Origin: an uncultured Clostridiaceae bacterium
GTDB lineage: Bacteria; Bacillota; Clostridia; TANB77; CAG-508
Length of the DNA stretch: 51,165 nt
Direction of reading: 5' to 3'
Assembly: GCA_947647275.1 (NCBI GenBank)
Contig: CANSJQ010000009.1
Span: 1 to 51,165 of the forward strand
In this document: in pieces, positions 17,604 through 24,597 of the stretch
Layout: every line of letters begins with the position of its first letter
Position numbering within the stretch: position 1 is the stretch's first letter
Position numbers and translations under genes: made by a program
Notes under the pieces: model-generated
Told to the model about the DNA's origin: nothing
The model's database searches: none
Seen by the model: the letters and a program-made list of their open reading frames with translations, nothing else

Positions 17604-18321
17604 TTATTTTTCCTCATTTTCCCTTTCGGGCATTGGAGCCTCATTTGGCTGTTCACTTAATTGTTCTTTTTGTTCTAGGCACTTTGCCCCGTGTTTCTTC
17701 GTTGTTTTCGTTGTTATCTATTTCTTGATTTTTTTCTTCTTTTATCTCTTCTTGTTCTTTATTTTCTTGTATTATTTCATCAATAACTATTTGTTGATTT
17801 TCATCTAATTTATACCTTGGAAGTTCTGGTAATTCTTCCATGTTTGAGAATCCAAACATTCTGTAAAAATCTGGTGTTACTTCATACATTGTTGGTCTTC
17901 CTGGGGCATCTGCTTTTCCTACTGCCTCTATTAGGTTATATTCTAATAGCTTATACATTGTTCCATCTGAGTTAACTCCACGTATTGCTTCTATTTCTGG
18001 TCTTGTTATTTTTGGGTTATACGCTACTATTGATAGTGTTTCTAATGCTGCATTTGTTAGGTTTGGCTTACTTCTTTTATCAAAAATTGGATATATGTAT
18101 TCATAGTATTCCTTTTTTGTAGTTAATTGAAAACCATCATTTACTTTTATTATTTCAATTCCTCTATTATTCATTTCATAGTCAGCTTTTAGACTTTCTA
18201 TTATATTTAATACATCTTCTCCACTAAGTTCTAGTGCAGACATTAATTCATTTATTTTTACTTCTCTTCCACATGCAAATAATATTGCCTCTATTATTGC
18301 TTTTAATTTTTCTATTTCCAT
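17604..18321 (-). CDS. scpB: Segregation and condensation protein B, with a CGG codon that may shift the C-terminal frame
   Basis: ScpB is the winged-helix partner of ScpA in the SMC condensin complex. MEIEKLKAIIEAILFACGRE, TNAALETLSIVAYNPKITRP and GRPTMYEVTPDFYRMFG are diagnostic. In the zero frame the protein is 222 residues, ending at 17653 with an abruptly basic tail (RGKVPRTKRTIK). At 17689-17691 the codon is CGG followed by G. Dropping the C gives an acidic, glutamine-rich tail (CLEQKEQLSEQPNEAPMPER) that continues the preceding composition to a TAA at 17604-17606, total 238 residues. Which end is real is not proven, but it matches the pattern at the other CGG sites. Confidence 0.85.
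17689..17691 (-). other. Possible CGG frameshift site in scpB
   Basis: Coding strand ACA C GGG GCA. Zero frame gives Arg-Gly and a basic 12-residue tail; the +1 frame gives Gly-Ala and a longer acidic tail. The ScpB core is complete either way, so this site is weaker evidence than the other five. Confidence 0.5.
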
Positions 18322-18462
18322 AACTAAAATTTCTCCTTTTATACCACATTATTATCGCACTAAAATATTAGAATGTCAAGGAATTTCACCGTATTTATGT
18401 ACCTTTGAATAATAGTTTTGGGAACAATTTTATATAATTTTAATGTGATAATTATTTCATGT

Positions 18463-18500
18463 TAAAAAACATAGTTGCTATTTTTAACAACTATGCTTTT
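18463..18500 (-). terminator. Terminator at the end of the SpoIVFB-like gene
   Basis: CATAGTTG pairs with CAACTATG across AAAAATAG, and the minus strand continues with TTTTTTAAC. It overlaps the last codons of the gene. Confidence 0.75.
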
Positions 18501-19144
18501 TGTATGTTATTTAATATTTGCATTTTCCTATTATATTTTCTATTCTCTAATATAACTAAATACCATAAATATCCAAGTATTAATAATAATGCTACATTTT
18601 TTATATATAAAATTGCTATACTACATATTCCTGTTAATAAGCAAATTGTTATTTTTGATATTTGATTTGTATACTTATATGAATTTTGTAATCCTAATAT
18701 AATATGTAAAATATTCTTGATAACTCTTCCACCATCTAATGGATAAATTGGTATTAAATTGAATATTCCTATTAGAATGTTACTGTATATTACTAACTCT
18801 CTTTCAATTCCGAAAAATTTTATATTTGCCATTAAAAATATTATAGTTATTATAAAATTAGTTAATGGCCCTGCTAAAGCAATTATTAGTTTTTTTATGG
18901 CTAACATATTTCCATTTTTTATTTTTTTGTTGTAGTCTTCACATTTAACATTAAATCCCACAGATACCCCGTATGGCATTATTTCTAACTTGTCAGGTTT
19001 AAAGCCTAATAATATTCCAACTAACATATGCCCTAGTTCATGAATAAATGCAAATAGCATTAATATTCCATATATTTTTATTTGTTTTGTTACAATAAAA
19101 ATTAATATAAATAAAAATATTTTTAAATTAATTCTAATTCTCAT
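18491..19144 (-). CDS. spoIVFB: SpoIVFB-like M50 intramembrane metalloprotease
   Basis: SpoIVFB is the site-2-type protease in the outer forespore membrane that cleaves pro-sigma-K in late sporulation. The protein is about 217 residues with several hydrophobic spans. It has the zinc motif HELGHM in FIHELGHMLVGILLGFK and the downstream metal ligand motif PIYPLDGGRV. ATG at 19144 follows AAAGGAATTTG and is preferred over the TTG two codons earlier. It directly follows the SpoIVFA-like gene, the same order as the Bacillus spoIVF operon. Hydrophobic content, motif order and partner make the call firm. Confidence 0.9.
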   Translation of the reverse strand: MRIRINLKIFLFILIFIVTKQIKIYGILMLFAFIHELGHMLVGILLGFKPDKLEIMPYGVSVGFNVKCEDYNKKIKNGNMLAIKKLIIALAGPLTNFIITIIFLMANIKFFGIERELVIYSNILIGIFNLIPIYPLDGGRVIKNILHIILGLQNSYKYTNQISKITICLLTGICSIAILYIKNVALLLILGYLWYLVILENRKYNRKMQILNNIQKA

Positions 19145-19159
19145 AATCAAATTCCTTTT

Positions 19160-20089
19160 TTACGCAAATTGTAAAATATATTCTGGGTCTATAGTTCTTC
19201 CACCTTTTCGTATTTCAAAGTGTAAATGTGGTCCTGTTGCATTTCCTGTTGAACCTACTTCACCTATCTTTTGACCTTGTTCTACTTTGTCTCCTGGTTT
19301 TACATATAGTGTTTTACAATGTGCATATACTGTTATAACATCTCCATTTTCTATAAAAATATGATTTCCATATGAGCCTTCTCCAGATGCTATTGTTACT
19401 GTTCCACTCATAGCTGCAATAAATACTGTTCCTTCATTTGCCCCTATATCTATTCCCTTATGATTTGCTGAAACAATATCTGTTGGTGTTCTTGGGCCAT
19501 ATCTTGAAGTAGTTGTATAGCCTGTAAGTGGTAAAATCATACTATATTTTTCTTTAATTTCTTTTGCATCTAATTCCATTTGTGAAAGCTGTACTACTGG
19601 CTCATTAGAAGTCTCTTGAACTTTATTTTCACTTTCTTGCAGAAGTTCATCTTCTCCTCCTCCTATTCCTCCTTCTTGTATTTCATTTGTTGTTTGCGTA
19701 TTTTCTTGTACTTCATTAGTTATTGTGTTTTGCTCTTCATTTTCTTTTTTATCTTCTACTATAAAAAAAGATTTTATATGGTTATTATAATACTCAACTA
19801 CTGAATTATAAGCATTTCCAAAGTTTATATCATATGATAAAAATTCTCTTGTTTTATTTATAAAATTTTCTGAAAATATGTAATTAGAATTTTTTATTAA
19901 ATAAAATATAAAATATAGTACAAAACAAATTAATATTTGTAAAATCAATTTTTTATATAATGTAAGTTTCGTTTCTTTTTTTACATTTACTCTAGAAGTT
20001 GATACTCTAACTCTATTTTCAGTTCTTCTTCTATTGTATATTTCCTCAGCTCGTCTTATTCTTTCTTCTGGGCTTAGTACTCTTTCCAA
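19160..20089 (-). CDS. spoIVFA: SpoIVFA-like membrane-anchored M23 (LytM) protein
   Basis: In sporulation SpoIVFA anchors and inhibits SpoIVFB. The 309-residue product starts at a TTG after AAGAGGTG. It has a charged N-terminal cytoplasmic part, one membrane segment (LILQILICFVLYFIFYLI) near residue 50, a low-complexity Glu/Asn linker, and a C-terminal M23 domain (TSRYGPRTPT, NHKGIDIGANEGT, HIFIENGD, GPHLHFEIRKGG). The histidine and aspartate metal ligands look intact, unlike many SpoIVFA proteins, so it may also cut peptidoglycan. It lies nine bases before the SpoIVFB-like gene. Confidence 0.82.
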   Translation of the reverse strand: MERVLSPEERIRRAEEIYNRRRTENRVRVSTSRVNVKKETKLTLYKKLILQILICFVLYFIFYLIKNSNYIFSENFINKTREFLSYDINFGNAYNSVVEYYNNHIKSFFIVEDKKENEEQNTITNEVQENTQTTNEIQEGGIGGGEDELLQESENKVQETSNEPVVQLSQMELDAKEIKEKYSMILPLTGYTTTSRYGPRTPTDIVSANHKGIDIGANEGTVFIAAMSGTVTIASGEGSYGNHIFIENGDVITVYAHCKTLYVKPGDKVEQGQKIGEVGSTGNATGPHLHFEIRKGGRTIDPEYILQFA

Positions 20090-20168
20090 TTAAAACACCT
20101 CTTTTTTCCTTTGCAAATTTACTTGTTAATTTATATGCTTATTTAGCTTTTTTATTACAGTAAATTAA

Positions 20169-20238
20169 AAAACAACTAAAAGGGAAGGGGAAAAATCAAA
20201 AAAAATTTTGATTTTCCCCCTTCCCTTTTAGTTGTTTT
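20169..20238. repeat. Orphan long perfect hairpin
   Basis: AAAACAACTAAAAGGGAAGGGG (20169-20190) is perfectly complementary to 20217-20238, and the inner AAAAATCAAAA and TTTTGATTTT pair as well, giving more than 30 paired bases. On the minus strand it ends in TTTTTT like a terminator, yet no minus-strand gene ends there. It lies between the divergent spoIVFA and 20331 genes. Confidence 0.85.
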
Positions 20239-20253
20239 AGTTGATTTTCATTA

Positions 20254-20282
20254 TTGACATTTTTATGTAAATTTTGTATAAT
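20254..20282 (+). promoter_or_regulatory. Perfect sigma-A promoter for the 20331 gene
   Basis: TTGACA (20254-20259), 17-bp spacer, TATAAT (20277-20282): a full consensus promoter about 50 bp before the start codon. Confidence 0.9.
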
Positions 20283-20330
20283 ATTACTAGTAACTATTAT
20301 ATAATTTCACACATATTAGGAGGATTAAAA

Positions 20331-20549
20331 ATGAGAAAATGTTTTTATGATGTGAAAACTGGTGATGTATTATCATTTCAGAAAGAGTGTTTAGTTGGCT
20401 TTCGGACGTACATAGGCCGTGGTAAATTTATTTTTGAATGTGAAACTGAAAGCAGAGAATATGATACTTCATACCGTTTAAAAATCAAGGAAACTCATGC
20501 TCGACTTATAAACAAAAATCCATACTTTATACAGGCTTGGCGTATGTAG
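20331..20549 (+). CDS. Orphan 72-residue protein with an early CGG codon
   Basis: ATG follows AGGAGGATTAAAA. The small soluble protein (MRKCFYDVKTGDVLSFQKEC at its start) is basic and probably beta-rich; I recognise no family. It is a single-gene unit with consensus promoter, strong ribosome-binding site and a long terminator, so it should be highly expressed. Codon 25 is CGG followed by A (20403-20405). If CGGA is read with a +1 shift, translation would end three codons later at TAG. Either CGG is read as Arg here, or the product is truncated. Its GC-richer codons (CGT, CGG, ACG) differ from neighbours. Confidence 0.65.
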   Translation: MRKCFYDVKTGDVLSFQKECLVGFRTYIGRGKFIFECETESREYDTSYRLKIKETHARLINKNPYFIQAWRM

Positions 20550-20561
20550 CAATAACTCCGT

Positions 20562-20604
20562 AACCCAAAAAGAAAGCAAAATTTTGCTTTCTTTTTGGGT
20601 TTTA
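20562..20604. terminator. Bidirectional terminator between the 20331 and 20602 genes
   Basis: AACCCAAAAAGAAAGCAAAA pairs with TTTTGCTTTCTTTTTGGGTT, a 20-bp perfect stem serving both convergent genes. Confidence 0.9.
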
Positions 20605-20943
20605 TCTTATTAAAAGTGCAATTGTTGCTAAGAAAGAGAACATTGAGAAGAATATTGTTGCATATCTTAGTCTCTTACATTTTTCTTCTAGTTTTATCTT
20701 TTCTTTTGCTACTTTTGTTTGTTTATTTTCTATTTTTGAGACATAATCTTTAACAATCATTTCCGCTTCTTTTATAACATAATCTCTATTTTTACTTTTT
20801 GGCTTGTTATCTTCTTTTTTATTTCCTGCTAATTCTTCTTTATGTACTTTTACATTATCTTTTAGTACCACAAATGCCTCTTCTATTAAATTTGAAGGTA
20901 AGTTTTTTAGCACTACCATATTTTTCATATTTTGTATATCCAT
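20602..20943 (-). CDS. Small tail-anchored membrane protein
   Basis: A 113-residue protein, charged and helical, ending in a single C-terminal membrane span (YATIFFSMFSFLATIALLIR), so probably tail-anchored. ATG at 20943 has GGAGGAATTTAT in front. It lies 64 bp after the yyaC start side of the same strand and may share its transcription unit with the sporulation gene. Family unknown. Confidence 0.65.
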   Translation of the reverse strand: MDIQNMKNMVVLKNLPSNLIEEAFVVLKDNVKVHKEELAGNKKEDNKPKSKNRDYVIKEAEMIVKDYVSKIENKQTKVAKEKIKLEEKCKRLRYATIFFSMFSFLATIALLIR

Positions 20944-21007
20944 ATAAATTCCTCCTATGTATGCGAACTATTTATATAGATTTTTTCCACTTTTTTCTTG
21001 TTTATAC

Positions 21008-21562
21008 TTATATTTTTTTAATTACCTCAAATATTCCTTCTGACACAATATTTGCTAATGTATTTACTACATTTAGTGATATATTTTGTAAGGCTTTAAA
21101 GTTGCATTTTGCTATTTTATAGTCTTTTGCTACTACTGATTTTATGCTTATATCTCCTATTTCTATTTTATCTCTTTCTAGACTTTTTCCTAATATTGTT
21201 TTACCTTTTTGTACAAATATTTTTCCTATATTTTCTTTTTTTGAAAGTGCTGCATCTATTACTATTATTATTGATTGATTATTTATATGTTTTATTATTC
21301 TATTTATATTTTCGTAATTTAAATTTTGCTCTAAAGTTCCATATATATTTACATTCGAATAATTATATTCTTTTAATAATTCTATTAATTTGCTTCCTAC
21401 TAATGGTCCAAAACAGTCTCCTGTGATTCTATCTGTTCCAACACATAAAAACGTTACTTCTGGGTATTCTTTTTGACTTTTTACTTTATTAAATACATAA
21501 CTAAAATCATTTATAAACTTTTCTTTTATATCTATGTTTTCTATTTTTTCATAATTTAACAA
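21008..21562 (-). CDS. yyaC: YyaC-type spore protein (GPR-protease-like fold)
   Basis: YyaC belongs to the DUF1256 family related in fold to the germination protease GPR and found only in spore formers; its target is unknown. The 184-residue protein shows VTFLCVGTDRITGDCFGPLV, IIIVIDAALSKKENIGKIF and KSVVAKDYKIAKCNFKALQN. A TTG start at 21562 lies after AAAGGTGAG. Together with the SpoIVF pair it supports endospore formation. Confidence 0.85.
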   Translation of the reverse strand: MLNYEKIENIDIKEKFINDFSYVFNKVKSQKEYPEVTFLCVGTDRITGDCFGPLVGSKLIELLKEYNYSNVNIYGTLEQNLNYENINRIIKHINNQSIIIVIDAALSKKENIGKIFVQKGKTILGKSLERDKIEIGDISIKSVVAKDYKIAKCNFKALQNISLNVVNTLANIVSEGIFEVIKKI

Positions 21563-21618
21563 TACTTTCTCACCTTTGCCATTTTATATTTGTATATTAA
21601 TATGCTATTTTTTCATTT

Positions 21619-21867
21619 TTATACTTGTCTTCTGGGACTTATAATTATATTTATATCTTTATTATTTTGATATTTTTTTATAATATCTTCTGAAAAACCA
21701 GCTACTTCATTTGAAAGCACTATTGTTTTGTAATTGTTTTTTACTAACTCTTCCATTTTATTATCTACTTCTTCTGGAGTTTCTATTCTGTATACATCCA
21801 TCCCTAATCTTTCTGCTATTTTAAAGTCTTTATTGTCTTTTTCATATTTTATCCAAGATATTTTCAT
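21619..21867 (-). CDS. Small protein resembling V-type ATPase subunit F
   Basis: An 82-residue protein with alternating strand/helix pattern: LGMDVYRIETPEEVDNKMEE, then YKTIVLSNEVAGFSEDIIKK, ending in NIIISPRR. The pattern resembles the subunit F fold of V/A-type ATPases, but no other V-ATPase genes are nearby. It may be one of the stand-alone clostridial relatives and sits upstream of yyaC. Assignment is by pattern only. Confidence 0.5.
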   Translation of the reverse strand: MKISWIKYEKDNKDFKIAERLGMDVYRIETPEEVDNKMEELVKNNYKTIVLSNEVAGFSEDIIKKYQNNKDINIIISPRRQV

Positions 21868-22015
21868 ATTTAATCACCTAATTTTATTGTTTCTTATTTT
21901 CTTGTTTTTATGCACTAAAAAGCAAACCTGAATTTTTTTAACAAATGGAAATTAAGGTTTTCAATAATTATTTAATAATAAATTTTCTCCTTCTAGTAGA
22001 AATTTACTAGTATAT

Positions 22016-22049
22016 AAAAAAGAAGCAATTTATATTATTGCTTCTTTTT
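22016..22049 (-). terminator. Terminator of the 22056-22457 gene
   Basis: AAAAAGAAGCAAT pairs with ATTGCTTCTTTTT just after the stop codon on the minus strand. Confidence 0.85.
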
Positions 22050-22055
22050 GACTTT

Positions 22056-22457
22056 TTAGTTAATAGGAATGGTACATTCTAATTTTTCTACTCTTTTATC
22101 TAACTTTTCTATATCATTTCTATTTTTATAATTTGCATTCATGAAAGATACTGTATTTTCATAAATTACATCTATTTTTTTGGTGTATTCATGTTCTAAT
22201 ACCATTACAGATTTGTCTATTCTAGTTGTTTTTTCCTCTAGATTATTTACTTCCCCTTCTAATTTAGTAACCTTATTATTTAATTTTACTACATCATTTT
22301 TTACTTCTTTCACATCCGCTTGCATTACTTTTATGGAACTTTGCATTTCTTTCATGGAGCTTTGCATTACTTTCATGGAACTTTGCATTTCTTTCATAGA
22401 ACTTTGCATTTCTATTGTAGATTTTAGAAGTTCTTTTAATATTTCCTCGTTGCCCAT
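22056..22457 (-). CDS. Coiled-coil protein with heptad tandem repeats
   Basis: A 133-residue protein made almost entirely of coiled coil. Residues 14-48 contain five copies of a seven-residue unit like MQSSMKE/MQSSMKV, encoded by tandem 21-bp repeats (about 22315-22415). A second region (VKLNNKVTKLEGEVNNLEEK) continues the heptads. Length could vary by repeat slippage without loss of frame. ATG at 22457 follows AAAGGAGAAATAA, and a good promoter lies at 22570-22598. Function unknown; no membrane span. Confidence 0.7.
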   Translation of the reverse strand: MGNEEILKELLKSTIEMQSSMKEMQSSMKVMQSSMKEMQSSIKVMQADVKEVKNDVVKLNNKVTKLEGEVNNLEEKTTRIDKSVMVLEHEYTKKIDVIYENTVSFMNANYKNRNDIEKLDKRVEKLECTIPIN

Positions 22458-22569
22458 TTATTTCTCCTTTCGATATTATTTTCTCCAACTTCTTTTATTT
22501 CCTCTTATTATTTATATTTATTAGTACATGTATTTTTTTCTTCTGTAACTCTCTAATTGCCCTATACAT

Positions 22570-22598
22570 ATTAAATCATTTTTTATTTACTATGTCAA
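22570..22598 (-). promoter_or_regulatory. Promoter of the heptad-repeat gene
   Basis: TTGACA (22598-22593), 17-bp spacer, TTTAAT (22575-22570). Confidence 0.7.
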
Positions 22599-22628
22599 CC
22601 AAAAAGTTTTGACAAAATTCTTCATTTT

Positions 22629-23345
22629 TTATAATTTTTCTATCTCTTTCTTATTTAAATATCTCCATTCGCCAATTTTCAAATCTTTAACATCTAAAAA
22701 ACCTATTTTAGCTCTATGCAATGCTAAAACTTTTTTACCTACTGCCTCACACATTTTTCTTACTTGTCTATTTTTTCCTTCATGTATTGTTATTTGAATT
22801 CTTGAAATATTTTTTTCATTATCGATTTTTAATATTTTAACTTTTGCAGGTTTTGTAATATAGTCTTCTATTTTAACACCTTTTTCTAATTCTTCTATTT
22901 GGGTGCTTTCTATTATTCCTCTTAAAGTTACATTATATGTTTTTTCTATTTCGTGTTTTGGATGTGTTACTCTGTATATAAAGTCTCCATCATTTGTTAG
23001 TATTAATGCTCCTGATGTATACATATCAAGCCTTCCTACTGGAAGTAGTTTTACTTTTACTCCTTTTATTAAATCTGTAACTATATCTCTATCAAATTGG
23101 TCTTTTACTGTTGTTACATATCCTATTGGCTTATTTAATAGCACATATACTTTTTCTTCTTCAGGTTTTACAAGCTTTCCTTCATATTCTACTTTATTTA
23201 TTGTAGGATTTATTTTTGTTCCAAGCTCTGTAACTATTTTTCCATCTACTTTTACTTTTCCTTCTAATATTGCCTCTTCTGCTTTTCTTCTTGAAAGTAT
23301 TCCGTTATTTGCAAGATATTTTTGAAGTCTTATTTCACTTTCCAT
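22629..23345 (-). CDS. rluB: RluB-type rRNA pseudouridine synthase
   Basis: This family converts a uridine of 23S rRNA (position 2605 in E. coli numbering) to pseudouridine; close relatives act on other sites. The 238-residue protein begins with an S4 RNA-binding domain (RLQKYLANNGILSRRKAEEA). The catalytic domain has LLPVGRLDMYTSGALILTND, where the aspartate of GRLD is the nucleophile, and ITIHEGKNRQVRKMCEAVGK. It has the expected size. Upstream lies a family II repeat rather than scpB, its frequent partner. Confidence 0.9.
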   Translation of the reverse strand: MESEIRLQKYLANNGILSRRKAEEAILEGKVKVDGKIVTELGTKINPTINKVEYEGKLVKPEEEKVYVLLNKPIGYVTTVKDQFDRDIVTDLIKGVKVKLLPVGRLDMYTSGALILTNDGDFIYRVTHPKHEIEKTYNVTLRGIIESTQIEELEKGVKIEDYITKPAKVKILKIDNEKNISRIQITIHEGKNRQVRKMCEAVGKKVLALHRAKIGFLDVKDLKIGEWRYLNKKEIEKL

Positions 23346-23378
23346 ATTTTTATCCTTTCATCTTATATTTTAAATATA

Positions 23379-23486
23379 TGTAGGGGCAGCTAGTAGCTCG
23401 TCCGCCCTCCGAAGAAATTACCCTAAAATTAATATTCTATTTAAGCAATTTCGTTGAAGAATGGACGACTAATAGTCACCCCTACA
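23379..23486. repeat. MITE-like repeat, family II
   Basis: Terminal inverted repeats TGTAGGGG (23379) and CCCCTACA (23486) flank arms such as AGCTCGTCCGCCC and GAATGGACGACTAATAGT. The internal CGTTGAAGAA matches the copy at 10849-10947. Confidence 0.8.
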
Positions 23487-23524
23487 ATTCTTTGGATATC
23501 CCATTTTCTTGTATTATTATATGC

Positions 23525-23577
23525 AGTTCCCAAAAGTGACAGATATCCCATTTGGAAACGTCCCTAATGGGAACTTA
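23525..23577. repeat. Palindromic repeat, family I, overlapping the rluD stop
   Basis: Contains CCAAAAGTGACAGATATCCC and GGAAACGTCCCTAATGGGAA, almost the same as 36208-36277. The last codons and stop of rluD (AGT TCC CAT TAG) are written in the repeat itself. Confidence 0.8.
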
Positions 23578-24484
23578 ACTCTTCTAAAATTTCCGCGAAG
23601 TACTGTGGCAGTGGTGCTTCTAGGCTCATTTCTTTGCCTGTTGTTGGGTGTTTGAATTGTAGTTCTTTTGCATGCAAGCATTGGCCTTCTACCTTGAATT
23701 CGTTTTTTCCATTTGAGTATACACTATCTCCTATTACTGGGTAGCCTATTTCCGCCATATGTACTCTTATTTGGTGTGTTCTTCCTGTGTCTATTTTTAT
23801 TTCTAGTAGAGTATATGAACCATTATTTGTAGTGTATCTTCCTAATACTTTGAAGTGTGTTATTGCTTCTTTTCCATTTTTGGTAACTGCCATTTTCTTT
23901 CTGTCTTTTGTGCTTCTTCCTATTGGCATTTTTATTGTGGCTTCATTTTCTGGGACAATACCTCTTACTAGTGCTATATATGTTTTCTTTACTTCTCTAT
24001 TTTTTATTTGTTCACTCATCTTTATATGTGCTATATCATTTTTAGCAACTATTAATAAACCAGATGTATCTTTATCTAATCTATGTACTATTCCTGGTCT
24101 TATTTCTCCACCTATCCCTGAAAGACTTTCCTTGCAAATTGCCATTATTGCATTTACTAATGTTCCATCTGGGTTTCCATTTGCAGGATGTACTACTAAT
24201 CCCTTTGGTTTATTTACTACTATAATGTCATTGTCTTCATATATTATTTCTATTGGTATTTCTTGTGCTTTTAATTCTATTTCTTTTGGCGCTTCTATTT
24301 CTATTTCAATTTTATCATTTAACGAAGGTTTATAAGATGCCTTTTGTACTTTTCCATTTACTAAAATTTTACCTTCTTCTAATAATCTTTTTACTGCCAT
24401 TCTAGATATTTCCGCTAAATTAGCTACTATATATGCATCTAAACGCATAGTTTCACTTTTTTGTACAATTAATGTTTTCTTCAT
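23564..24484 (-). CDS. rluD: RluD-type ribosomal large subunit pseudouridine synthase
   Basis: RluA/RluD enzymes form pseudouridines in 23S rRNA (helix 69 for RluD). The 306-residue protein has an N-terminal S4 domain (MAVKRLLEEGKILVNGKVQK), then VNKPKGLVVHPANGNPDGTL and the catalytic GIVHRLDKDTSGLLIVAKND. The aspartate of HRLD is the nucleophile. IDTGRTHQIRVHMAEIGYPV follows. Typical clostridial size. Its final residues SSH and TAG stop fall inside a family I repeat, so the repeat may have set the present end of the protein. Confidence 0.92.
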   Translation of the reverse strand: MKKTLIVQKSETMRLDAYIVANLAEISRMAVKRLLEEGKILVNGKVQKASYKPSLNDKIEIEIEAPKEIELKAQEIPIEIIYEDNDIIVVNKPKGLVVHPANGNPDGTLVNAIMAICKESLSGIGGEIRPGIVHRLDKDTSGLLIVAKNDIAHIKMSEQIKNREVKKTYIALVRGIVPENEATIKMPIGRSTKDRKKMAVTKNGKEAITHFKVLGRYTTNNGSYTLLEIKIDTGRTHQIRVHMAEIGYPVIGDSVYSNGKNEFKVEGQCLHAKELQFKHPTTGKEMSLEAPLPQYFAEILEELSSH

Positions 24485-24526
24485 TTACTGCTCCTTTTAA
24501 AACTTATTTAAGTAACTCTTTTGAAA

Positions 24527-24552
24527 TATAGGCGATTACTAATCGCCCCTTA
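24527..24552. repeat. Half-copy of a family II repeat
   Basis: TAGGCGATTACTAATCGCCCCT is a short palindrome with the same GCGATT-ACTAATCGCC core as the copy near 50320. Confidence 0.6.
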
Positions 24553-24597
24553 ATTTATATAATTTCTTCAAAGTATGTCTAAGTACCAAGTCTGTCC

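Noticed and set aside
22300..22420. Short tandem repeats as a CRISPR array
   Set aside because: The units are contiguous 21-bp coding repeats without spacers; no cas genes are present.
22294..22488. Minus-strand ORF over the heptad-repeat gene
   Set aside because: It is the tandem DNA repeat read in a second frame; the frame with start signal and terminator is the 22056-22457 one.
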